Shown: positions 9,780-18,094 of the stretch, one piece after another
Numbering within the stretch: the first letter of the stretch is position 1
How the letters are laid out: each line of letters begins with the position of its first letter
Source: Mortierella alpina
Lineage: Eukaryota > Mortierellomycota > Mortierellomycetes > Mortierellales > Mortierellaceae
Assembly (NCBI GenBank): GCA_029449245.1
Contig: JANATF010000006.1
Location: 682,001-746,000 of the forward strand
Direction of reading: 5' to 3'
Length of the DNA stretch: 64,000 nucleotides
Notes under the pieces: generated by a model
Told to the model about the DNA's origin: nothing
Databases searched by the model: none
What the model saw: the letters and a program-made list of their open reading frames with translations, nothing else
Translations under genes and position numbers: made by a program

Positions 9780-11284
9780 ATGGCACTAAAGAGCAAAAAA
9801 CCACAAGTCGAGAATGCTGAAGCAAGGGCCATGGTAACGCATGTCATTCACTCGGCGCAAGGGTTAGATTGCAGCGAATAGTGCACTCACTTAACGTGTT
9901 ATACTTTATCTCCTCAACTTGTGTCTGTAGAGACGCATGCAAACATTCGACCAAAGCGATAGTGATCTGAACGATAGCAACAGCGATGCTAGCGAGCAGG
10001 AGGATTTAGACGACGAAGAGAGCGAGGATGAAAGTTCAGAAGCGGATCAGGAATCGGAGGAAAGTCAGGAGGAAGACGACCAGGAGGAAGAAGATGAGGA
10101 CGATGAGGATTCGACTGATTCAGACGATAGCGATGAGGACTCGGAGAACTCTGATGATTCTGACGACTCTGACGACTCTGACGACGAAAAAAAGCTAAAG
10201 GAGCTGCAAAACAGTAAGTTCAAATGGATACATCACCTTATGCGCTGGACTCATGGTGTAGCATACCAAAACGGAATGACAACCTAACGAGCCTTTCTGT
10301 CGTCGTTACTTAGATCTGTCTCAAATACCTTTCGACAAGCTGGCAGAAATTCAGCAAAAGCTTGGCATGAAGGTCTTTCATCAAACCCTTCGTGGATCAG
10401 AAAAGAAAAAGGCTCCCAGCAAGGGACTGCAGCGTCAAAAGAGTCGTGCTGCCCAAGGCGAGAGCGATGACGACGAGGACGAAAGCGATGACGATGACAG
10501 CGAGGAAGAAAGGAAACCAAGGAGTAAAATGGACAAGTTGAGGAATGCTATGAACAATGACAAGAAAGAGAGGAAGATTATTCAGAAGCGCACGGACAAG
10601 AACAGGTAACGTTTAACTTGACAGATGTTCGATTCGTCAAATGATCTGGTAAAATGACTGACAGGAAATCGAATCATTATCTACCTAGGCCTATGGAAAT
10701 CGGATCAAAGAAACCTGTAGGACGATACCGTCAGGTCGTAGAGGTCCCCACCGCGGTAAGGAGCATCATTGAGTTACCACATGGGATATTCTGTGACAAC
10801 AACCTAATCCCAATGTCGTCGCTCCTATCAATAGAAACGTCGTGATCCGCGATTCGACAGTCTGAGTGGAAAATTGGACAATGACCTGTTTGAAAAGTCC
10901 TACTCGTTCTTGAAGGACTACCAGGTCGATGAGATGAAGAAGTTGAAAGAATTGATCAAGAAGGAGAAGGATATGGAGACGAAGGAGAAGCTGCAATACC
11001 AGCTGAGCCGAATGGTCGATCGTCAAGCAACAGAGGCGGCGCAGAAACGGCGACAGGAGATCAAGCGGGAGCACAAGCGAAAGGAGAAGGAGTTGGTCGC
11101 CAAGGGAAAGAACCCATTCTTCCTCAAGAAATCGGACCAGAAGAAACTCGAGTTGATCGACAAATTCCAGCACCTGAAGGAGAACCCAAAAGCTCTGTCT
11201 CGAGTCATGGAGAAGAGACGCAAGAGAAACACGGCCAAGGAAAAGGCAAACTTCCTTGGAGGCAAGCGTCGCAAGGTCGCTTAG
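9780..11284 (+). CDS. RRP36: rRNA biogenesis protein Rrp36
   Basis: Rrp36 is a nucleolar component of the SSU processome/90S pre-ribosome, needed for early 18S pre-rRNA cleavages. Exons are 9780-9833, 9931-10213, 10314-10605, 10665-10755 and 10835-11284, giving 389 residues. After a very acidic stretch of D/E/S in exon 2 comes the conserved core: KRRDPRFDSLSGKLD, then FEKSYSFLKDYQ. The highly charged C-terminus includes KGKNPFFLKKSDQKK and ends GGKRRKVA. The exon 4-5 junction creates the family motif PTAKRRDPRF, which supports this splice. It probably shares a promoter with the AGGF1-like gene on the opposite strand. Confidence 0.93.
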
Positions 11285-11661
11285 ACTATATTGTTAATAA
11301 TAAACCGCCATTGTGCACATTACCGAAAACGCTCAGGTATCTCTGGTGCTCTGTGCTCAAAGACATCTACGGACTCGCATATCTGCTGAGCCCCAAAGAC
11401 CCGCCCATTCCGACAATACAGGAGAATCGTTTTTGAGAGAAACGCCATGTGCAACGCAATAAACTTTGTACCTCGCAAAAGGTAAAAATAGGGCCTTTGC
11501 TTCCATCCGCTGTGCCTGAAACCGGGGACGAAGGCGCGTTCATTCCATCACCTCGTCTTTCCTACCTCCTCTCTTGTCCGTCCCCTGCTCCCCTGCCTCC
11601 TGCCTCCTGCCCACTGCCCCCCTGCCCACCTCTGCCCCCCTTTTCCTTCTCCAGCAGAACA
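11285..11661 (+). promoter_or_regulatory. Intergenic region with pyrimidine-rich promoter tract
   Basis: This gap between the RRP36 stop and the next gene is non-coding as far as I can see. From about 11550 to 11655 it is a dense CT tract (runs such as CCTGCCTCCTGCCTCC) ending just before the ATG at 11662. Such CT tracts are common directly upstream of fungal starts. Confidence 0.5.
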
Positions 11662-12223
11662 ATGCGTTCTTCATCCCTCGTCTGGACGACTCTTAGTCCC
11701 TTGTTACTCCTTGTTCTCCTCGCTTGCTCAATCCCCGCAATCTCTGGCCAGTCCACCAACTGCCATGCTTGCATCCGCAAGGCCATCCCCACCGTCGAGA
11801 ACTGCACTAGTTTGACTGCACCCCAGCTCGACCTCCTCGACAAGGTCATTCTGGGTCAAGAAGTGGTCACCTCAACCGAGTTATATAGAACCCAGGACCC
11901 TGCTGGATACAGTTGCTTAACGGCCATGATGTGGGACATTGTCGAATACAAGGCCAAACTCTGGGGCACCTGTCTCGATCCAACAAACTCTTGTCCTTGG
12001 TCAGAGATGATGCAATGGCTCGAAATGATTCCCAAGATTGCAAGCATCTATGGAGTGAAGAATCCACCAGTAACGTGCAACACTCACTTTCGTGCGCAAA
12101 GGGCGGGCGGGGGCAGGACGGTGTGGAACGTCCGGAATTTGAATCTTAACATCCTCTTGCGGCTCTCTTACTCTGCGCCCAACTCTTTCATAGGCACAAG
12201 TTCTGAAGGACGGCCCTGCTTAA
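11662..12223 (+). CDS. Small secreted cysteine-containing protein
   Basis: The predicted product has 145 residues in two exons, 11662-12069 and 12194-12223. It opens with a clear signal peptide (MRSSSLVWTTLSPLLLLVLL, then ACSIPAISG) and a mature part with six cysteines (NCHACIRK, ENCTS, YSCLT, GTCLD, NSCPW). I recognise no family. Donor CCA|GTAACG and acceptor CATAG|GCA give a short second exon ending in TAA at 12221. If the intron were retained, the frame would stay open to 12285 with a low-complexity tail, so the C-terminus is less certain than the N-terminus. ATG 11662 was chosen because the signal peptide starts there, although the frame is open further upstream. Confidence 0.7.
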
Positions 12224-12604
12224 AAGGTGCCGCACGCACATGCACAAGTACCATAGCAATGGTTTTGACGCCCGCATCCGAATAAAAACGATCCAAGGGA
12301 AAAGCTTCAACCTCTGGGCGCCAGGAGTTCACAAAAAACGAGGAACATCTCAAATTTTATTTCTCAGAAAAAAAACACACAATACCACGTCGTTTGCGTC
12401 AATGGGTCGACCTATATGTCAAGATCAGGCGCCGTTCGCATCCATGGCTGGTAGCTCCTATGCGCGCCTCTCACGATCCAATGACGGCACTCGTTCTGCA
12501 CTCTAAACAACTTGACCCTCTAGTAATGCGATATAAACAACGCCAAAACGCATCAAAAAATGAACTTCAATCAGCCATAACGAGCACCAGATGTGGGTAT
12601 GATC
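12224..12604. other. Convergent intergenic region
   Basis: This lies between the stop codons of the secreted protein and the RPEL protein. I see no coding signal or structured element; both 3' UTRs should fall here. Confidence 0.6.
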
Positions 12605-14153
12605 TTATCCGATCCATTCGCCCTTACCAAGGATGTGCTTCTCCACCAAGATGTCTTGCGTTGGACGATCGTGGATCTTGTTGTTGAGCATGTCCTCGAG
12701 CTGGGATCTCTTCAGCTCTGCCTCCTTGCTTTGGAGTGCAGGTGCTACGTGCGAGGCTATGAAGGAAAAAGACAATATTAAGAGCGATCCACATGAAGAC
12801 TCATCCTAGAGCGACAGCACGATTTAGCCATGTTTAGACCATGTCATACCATGCAGAATGTTGTGGTCGATCAGCTCAGAGGCTGGTGGACGGCTCTCGA
12901 TCTTGTGGGCCAGTGCCGTCTCGAGCTTAGCGCGCTTGAGTTCCTCGGCCTGATGCTGAAGAGCAGGGGCAATCTTGGGGTCTATCAAGGGGGGAGATAG
13001 TGACAATTGATGGACGATATGTTGGTATGTTAAGTGTCGCCTGCATGGATTGATACAGCAGAGCATTGATCCCTCTCAGCCGAGAAGATAGCGCAACCAT
13101 TGAGTGTCGTGCTCTCACGCACCCTCCTCCCTTTTTTTTTTTAACCCTTTTTGATCTGGGTATCCTTGCTTTGCTACCTCCAACACTTTTTCTGCATTTT
13201 GTTTTCACCCCTTTCTCGGCAACCGCACAACCTCGCGATGCATGAAAAGGACACGCGTCAATTTTTTTTTTTTAGCTTTCTTACCTTTGAGGATGTTCCT
13301 TTCAACGAGCTCCTTTTGGTTGGGACGCTCCTTCAGGAACCTAGCGAGCTCCTCGTTGGATTTACGCAAGTTCTCGGCTAGAGTTCCCAGACGCGCACAG
13401 GGTTCGTGAGATAGGAGCATGCCCAACGATAACCGGTTTCAGTCTGCATGTAGTGAACAAGCCAAACAAAGATATGAGTTCAGTACATCGGTATACACTC
13501 TTGGAAAGGTGAAGTGTGAGAATACATGGTTGTACCTACGTTTTGCATATATATCAGATGCACATTTGGCAAGCGACACAGAAACAAAGTAGCATCCCAG
13601 GAGTAAGCGTCCACGGCGAGTCATCCACGATACAACGAGAAGAGTTGGGTAGAGTTGAAGAGGGTTGGTTTGACGAGTGAAAGGACCATTGAGCAGTTGT
13701 GTTAGTGACCTTCGTTTCTCCGCAACTGGACTGGTGAATGAGCAGAATAAGGTTTTCTTTAAGCAATTCTTTACCCATGTTATAATGCGACGGTACGAAT
13801 GAAAAAGGCTTGGGAAGGCAGTGAATGTGGACTTGAGGAACACAGAAATGAATGGTTGGGTTAAAGAAGAGAAGAAAAGAAAGAAAAGAGAGTATGGGAA
13901 GGGAAAAACAAGACAAAAAATAGGGAGACAAGACGCGGAGCGTGTGCTTTTTTTTTGTATGGCGGACGACCTGGGGACTCGGCATACATACACAATTTGA
14001 CATCTGACCAATGGCCCTTGTGGGTGGCCCGCAAAAAAACAATTTGACGCTTTGATAGCGTTGGTTTTCGTCAATGCGTACACGCACAGGTAAAGGCTCT
14101 CGAATACGATTCTCACTAGATGCAAGAGGTGAGGGTGCTACTCGCATCGTCAT
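12605..14153 (-). CDS. RPEL-repeat (G-actin-binding) protein
   Basis: Three RPEL motifs, the actin-monomer-binding element of MRTF and Phactr proteins, are encoded one per exon: ERPNQKELVERNIL, SRPPASELIDHNIL and DRPTQDILVEKHIL. Each is preceded by a helix ending LK-R-x-x-LE. Certain exons on the minus strand are 13377-13285, 12981-12850 and 12756-12605. The N-terminus is ambiguous. A first exon at 14153-14117 (MTMRVAPSPLAS) joins in phase across a 739-nt intron and gives about 138 residues. Alternatively, the exon extends upstream without a break to ATG 13420. No other domain is present, so this is a minimal RPEL protein; actin binding is inferred from the motif alone. Confidence 0.82.
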
Positions 14154-14471
14154 TCATGTCACTGTCTATCAATAGAATCCACGCTGAACACATCACGCAC
14201 CCACTACTGTATCGACGTCCTTTCAGGGGGTTGACGAGAAGGGCCTGCACAGAACATCGTTGACAATTCTCCCCAGCCACTTAATTGCCTCATGATGCAG
14301 CAGGCCAGCAGTTGACGCAAGCTGGTGGTGGTCTAGCCTGCTCATACCGGAATATGTGCAAATGAATTTATAAAACAAACGGTGAGAGAGATGAATCTAT
14401 TGTAAACGAATCTGGATGGCAAAATATGTCCAATGCTGGTGCTGAGACAGGGATGTCCTGGAGAAACCCGA
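14154..14471. other. Intergenic region upstream of the RPEL gene
   Basis: I see no gene or structured element between the RPEL first exon and the uL6m stop. It presumably holds the RPEL promoter and the uL6m 3' end. Confidence 0.5.
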
Positions 14472-15188
14472 CTACTTCTTCTTGGAAGTCTTCTTGGCAA
14501 TTGTCTCGTCGCCAACAAAGATACCCTTCTGGTTATAAGGCTCTGGTTGCCTCCATTTCCTGATCTTGAATGCAAACTCCTTGACCTTCTGGATATCGTT
14601 TCCTTGCAACATGATCTTGTTGGGCAATGGGGTCGAGCATTGAATGCCTTCGGGGACTTCAATCTCGACAGGATGCGAGTATCCCAACTTCATTGACAGC
14701 TTCTTCCTGTTGTTCACGCCATCCTCGAGCGTTGCACGATAACCGACTCCGACCAGACGCACAGGTACCGTATAACCCTCCGTGACTCCAGTGATGGCGT
14801 TGGCAATCAGGGCTCGGGTGGTGCCCCACATGGCCCTCTGTTCCTTGATAGAAGCATCCTGGACTGAAACGGAGAGAAGCGAGTCTCCTTGTTCCTGCTC
14901 AAAGGAGAGGTTGACGAATGGTTTGATGGGTAGGACTTGCTCTCCAAGTGGTCCTTTGATGCGGAGAGTGGTCGAATGGAGATCAGCAGGGACACGGGGA
15001 GTCAAGATCGGAGTCTGGTCGTGGGTCATGACAACGTCTGAACCAAAGGGCAAGGACTGCTTGCCGATGTGTGACAGAATAGCGGGTGAGGTCGTGAAGG
15101 TCCGGCGGATGACTGACTGTCCTGCTGAATTGCTGGAGGCTGCTGCTTGAAGGCAGAGTCCCAGTCGCCTTGGAATCATGCCTGACAT
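14472..15188 (-). CDS. MRPL6: Mitochondrial large-subunit ribosomal protein uL6m
   Basis: This 238-residue intronless protein belongs to the bacterial-type L6 family. The N-terminus (MSGMIPRRLGLCLQAAA, then RRTFTTSPAILSHIGK) is a typical presequence with the RRTFTTSP processing site. The L6 body includes ITGVTEGYTVPVRLVGVGYR, the LGYSHPVEIEVP strand, and the end KVKEFAFKIRKWRQPEPYN with KGIF, matching L6 proteins. The C-terminus is Lys-rich (AKKTSKKK). It acts in the mitochondrial matrix as part of the large subunit near the stalk base. The gene is divergent from the uS14m gene, with 185 bp between the start codons. Confidence 0.95.
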   Translation of the reverse strand: MSGMIPRRLGLCLQAAASSNSAGQSVIRRTFTTSPAILSHIGKQSLPFGSDVVMTHDQTPILTPRVPADLHSTTLRIKGPLGEQVLPIKPFVNLSFEQEQGDSLLSVSVQDASIKEQRAMWGTTRALIANAITGVTEGYTVPVRLVGVGYRATLEDGVNNRKKLSMKLGYSHPVEIEVPEGIQCSTPLPNKIMLQGNDIQKVKEFAFKIRKWRQPEPYNQKGIFVGDETIAKKTSKKK

Positions 15189-15373
15189 TGTTTGTGTGAA
15201 GGACCTTTCGTTGGGAGCAATGCAAAGAACAAAGAACGAGGTCTTTCGGAGATCTGTTTTGGCAAGTTGACAGCCTCCAAGGTGACGTCACGTTATTTCC
15301 GGCCGGAGATGCGGTAAACAACATCGACCCTCAATCCCATTCAAACCCTTGCTTTCTCCCCGACACATTCACC
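15189..15373. promoter_or_regulatory. Bidirectional promoter of uL6m and uS14m
   Basis: Only 185 bp separate the divergent start codons of two mitochondrial ribosomal protein genes, one per subunit. I see no TATA box; a TGACGTCA element (CRE/ATF-type palindrome) lies inside at about 15282-15289. Confidence 0.65.
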
Positions 15374-15676
15374 ATGCCTCGCGCCCGCATTATCCGTGAC
15401 ATGAAGGCCAGGGCCACCGTGGCCTCTTCAGAAGTTGTGCGCCAGGCTTTCCGCTACCTGACCCACAACACGACGCTTCCTGCCAAGGTCCGCGCCCAGG
15501 CACAGCTCCAGCTCAATGCCTTCCCTCGGGATGCCCGCCCAACAGCCATCCACAACCGGTGTCTCGAAACTGGCCGTGGTCGTGGTGTCCTCCGTGCCTT
15601 CCGTCTCTGCCGATTCCAGTTCCGTCTCAAGGCATTGGAAGGCGAGCTCCCGGGTGTCAAAAAATCCACCTGGTAG
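15374..15676 (+). CDS. MRP2: Mitochondrial small-subunit ribosomal protein uS14m
   Basis: This 100-residue intronless S14-family protein matches yeast Mrp2. Family landmarks are the basic N-terminal helix (MPRARIIRDMKARATV), LPAKVRAQAQLQLNAFPRD, the RNRC-like turn IHNRCLETGRGRGVL and the C-terminal FRLCRFQFR with LPGVKKSTW. It lacks a zinc ribbon, like the short mitochondrial and bacterial C-minus S14 form. It has no obvious cleaved presequence, which is usual for uS14m. It is divergent from uL6m, so the two may be co-regulated. Confidence 0.95.
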   Translation: MPRARIIRDMKARATVASSEVVRQAFRYLTHNTTLPAKVRAQAQLQLNAFPRDARPTAIHNRCLETGRGRGVLRAFRLCRFQFRLKALEGELPGVKKSTW

Positions 15677-16100
15677 AGAGGCGGAGATATACATCTAATA
15701 TCAGCTCTTCAGCGCACAAGCCAAGGAAGCGCAAAGAACTGAAAAAAACACAGGAACTTCACTTGCACCCTACAAGGAGGACGACTTCTTCGCATCAGCC
15801 AGTCTTTCTTTGTCTGCTTTTGCACAAACTCTTCTCAGGAACACAGCACCTTAGACTAGATCGGACATTTTGTACTTATAAATCACAGCTTTTTTTTCAC
15901 CATCAACAAACGAAGACACAGTAGATGGATGAGGGTTACTTGCATCTCCATGGATCAATATCGGGGACGAGAATTATCAGTTTCTTTAATCTATTCTGCG
16001 AGAGCAATTGCAAGCTATATACAAGTTGGAGGGCGGGAAAAAGTCCTGGATGCACGGTTGCACTGATGCACAATATCAAGTGAGATATACAGGTGCAATT
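15677..16100. other. Convergent intergenic region
   Basis: This lies between the uS14m stop and the stop of the disordered protein on the opposite strand. I see nothing beyond T-rich stretches. Confidence 0.6.
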
Positions 16101-17300
16101 CTAGTCGAGGTCCATGTCCATGATCTTTTCTTCCAGAGCATTCATCAGGTCGTCCGAGTTTTCTGTCGAGACGTAGTGTGCATCATCGTCCATTTCTTCG
16201 ATGATCGTTGACGATTCTTGAGCGTTGTCCTCCGTCTCCTGGGTGCTCAGAAAGGAAGGCGCAGGCCGGCGATAGAGGACCAGTTCGTGCCCATGTGCAG
16301 TATCCAAGGCAACATCCTCAGGATGCTCATTCCAGCCATGCCTGATCAAAGAGTCGACACCGTCGGCGAAGAATATGGATTTAGGTCCTTCGTACCGGAT
16401 GAGAGCCATCGAGTTTGCTCCCAAGGCTGTTGTCTTTTTCTCGGTTGACTCGTTATCGTCGGCCATTGCCTCGTCCTGGTCTATCACCTGAGTGTCGTTC
16501 TCATTAAAGCTATCCCAGATATACTCCTCATCTAGTAGGCAGACACTGCCCTGCCTGATAGGTTCGTCAATTCGATGGCGTTTGGGTGGCGAAGGCAAAG
16601 AAGGTGCATGATCCAAGTCGGGAAGGAGCGATCCGTCGCCTTGGACGTCGAAGACCTCTCGCAGCGATTCTGCTGATGATCCAGACTCTGCTACGCTATC
16701 CCGCCGACGTTTGTGATCATTTTCACCCCAATGGAGCGGCTCCAGCTTTTCGCCTGAGGAAAGGTCGATGATGCTTGGACCTTCGGATTCAATTCGCAAG
16801 GACGATCTTGATGATGATTTTGATGAGGCTGATGATACAGAGCTCCTCCTAGAGCTAAGGTCGTCGGTTATCAGTGCATCCGCTAACGCGGCGAGATCGG
16901 CTGGTATCACCGACGGTATGCCATTTGCTCTGATCGGTTCTGGCGAGGAAGGGGTTTCGACATGAAGATGTCTTCGAGCCTTCTTGTTCGGGCGGGGTGT
17001 CGAGAGACTATGGACGGGTGGATCATGAAGCGAAGAGTCCAGTGCCTCCAAGAACTCGGGCTCAAAGTGCAATGATCGTTTCCGTCGTCCGGCCGAGAGT
17101 AGCTGTGGGTCCTGCTGAGAAGGCTGATGTTGCTGCTGTTCGCACTGCTGCTGGAGCTGATGTTGACGGTGATAGTGATGATGAGAATGGCTCAAGTGCT
17201 TCTGCCAGTGCTGTTGATCCATGGCAGCCATGTCCCGTTGGCGCCTTTGTTCGGCTGATAGCGCAGAGTCGTGGAATGGGTCGATAGGACTGGCAAACAT
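16101..17300 (-). CDS. Disordered nuclear-type protein of unknown function
   Basis: This is a 399-residue intronless ORF from ATG 17300. I do not recognise a family. The N-terminus (FASPIDPFHDSALSAEQRR) is followed by a His/Gln-rich stretch (SHSHHHYHRQHQLQQQ), basic clusters that look like nuclear localisation signals (AGRRKRS, PNKKARR, HKRRR, PPKRHR), and a Ser-rich run. An acidic C-terminal third ends DDLMNALEEKIMDMDLD. One ordered-looking patch, SMALIRYEGPKSIFFADGVD, could be a conserved peptide. An acidic end plus NLS-like basics would suit a transcriptional regulator, but this is speculation. It is divergent from the C9orf72 homologue. Confidence 0.65.
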   Translation of the reverse strand: MFASPIDPFHDSALSAEQRRQRDMAAMDQQHWQKHLSHSHHHYHRQHQLQQQCEQQQHQPSQQDPQLLSAGRRKRSLHFEPEFLEALDSSLHDPPVHSLSTPRPNKKARRHLHVETPSSPEPIRANGIPSVIPADLAALADALITDDLSSRRSSVSSASSKSSSRSSLRIESEGPSIIDLSSGEKLEPLHWGENDHKRRRDSVAESGSSAESLREVFDVQGDGSLLPDLDHAPSLPSPPKRHRIDEPIRQGSVCLLDEEYIWDSFNENDTQVIDQDEAMADDNESTEKKTTALGANSMALIRYEGPKSIFFADGVDSLIRHGWNEHPEDVALDTAHGHELVLYRRPAPSFLSTQETEDNAQESSTIIEEMDDDAHYVSTENSDDLMNALEEKIMDMDLD

Positions 17301-17728
17301 GGTGGCGAGAGCGAGAAGAGGGGCCGGACGACTGCTGACCAGAGTAGGGAACAGGGATAGCAGCAAAGAAGTAGCTAGCGTCCAGGTGTGGAAAGGGAGG
17401 TGTGGAATATTCTAAAATGGGGATTAGAAGAAAAAAAAAGTGATGAATGTCGACCGCACTTGTGCCGCCACTTTAGTCAAGGGTTGGGCGAAGGTGCTGG
17501 AACGGCGGGGAATCTGAAAGAAGCAGTGGCAAAAAAAAAAACTGTCACGTGATGAGGCTGCAAGTACGAGAGTGTTCAGAGAGAGTGTTCCATAGGCGAT
17601 GTTGTTACAAACACGGGCTTTGCGCGTCTGCAGGCTCGGGAGGTCTAAATGCGTCCAAGTGGGGGGGAGGGTGGTGGCATATGCATGGCAGCTGAGTGTC
17701 AGCAGCAGCAGCAGCAGCAGCAGCATCA

Positions 17729-17759
<31 letters not shown>

Positions 17760-18094
17760 CAAACAAAAGGACGCAGTGCAGTGCAGTAGCAAGGCAGCCA
17801 AGACTGACTGGCGAGGAGAGCGAGAAAGGGGGCAGGAGAGGAGGGAAGGGCCACAGCGAGACCCGGCAGTCCATGTGGATGAAAATACACCAAGACATGA
17901 AAATCGTATATGAAATTCTCTCAACCTTTGTTGCCCTTCGTCCGCTCCCTTTGTCCTTCCGCTCTTCGCTCCATCCCTCCTGCCCATCCCTCGCAGCCTC
18001 CTTTGACCTTCAGACTGTTGGCCCCCCTGCGACCACAAGAGCGACCACCAGCCCGGCGACACACACCCCAGCATCGGCCGACTGATTCACATGC
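17301..18094. other. Divergent intergenic region with CAG repeat
   Basis: This non-coding region separates the disordered-protein start from the C9orf72-homologue start. It holds the CAG tract described separately and poly-A/poly-T runs near 17430 and 17530. A CT-rich tract at about 17920-18010 precedes the ATG at 18095. No other gene is supported. Confidence 0.55.
17700..17764 (+). repeat. Interrupted CAG/CAA trinucleotide repeat
   Basis: About nine CAG units, a single CAT interruption, then about eight more CAG units grade into CAACAACAAC. It lies 330 bp upstream of the C9orf72-homologue ATG and about 400 bp upstream of the divergent gene. No credible ORF uses it, so it is non-coding promoter or 5' UTR DNA. 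Confidence 0.85.

Noticed and set aside
12843-12849. Alternative reading of the RPEL third exon through to a later stop
   Set aside because: The GTATGA donor and next acceptor join RPEL repeats in phase, while read-through destroys the last repeat.
13439-14125. Long T-rich minus-strand ORFs between the RPEL exons
   Set aside because: Hydrophobic Phe/Ser-rich translation is typical of pyrimidine-rich non-coding DNA, and the RPEL splice model uses this as an intron or promoter.
17700-17764. Direct repeats that could be mistaken for a CRISPR array or minisatellite
   Set aside because: It is a simple CAG/CAA microsatellite without spacers, in a eukaryotic context.
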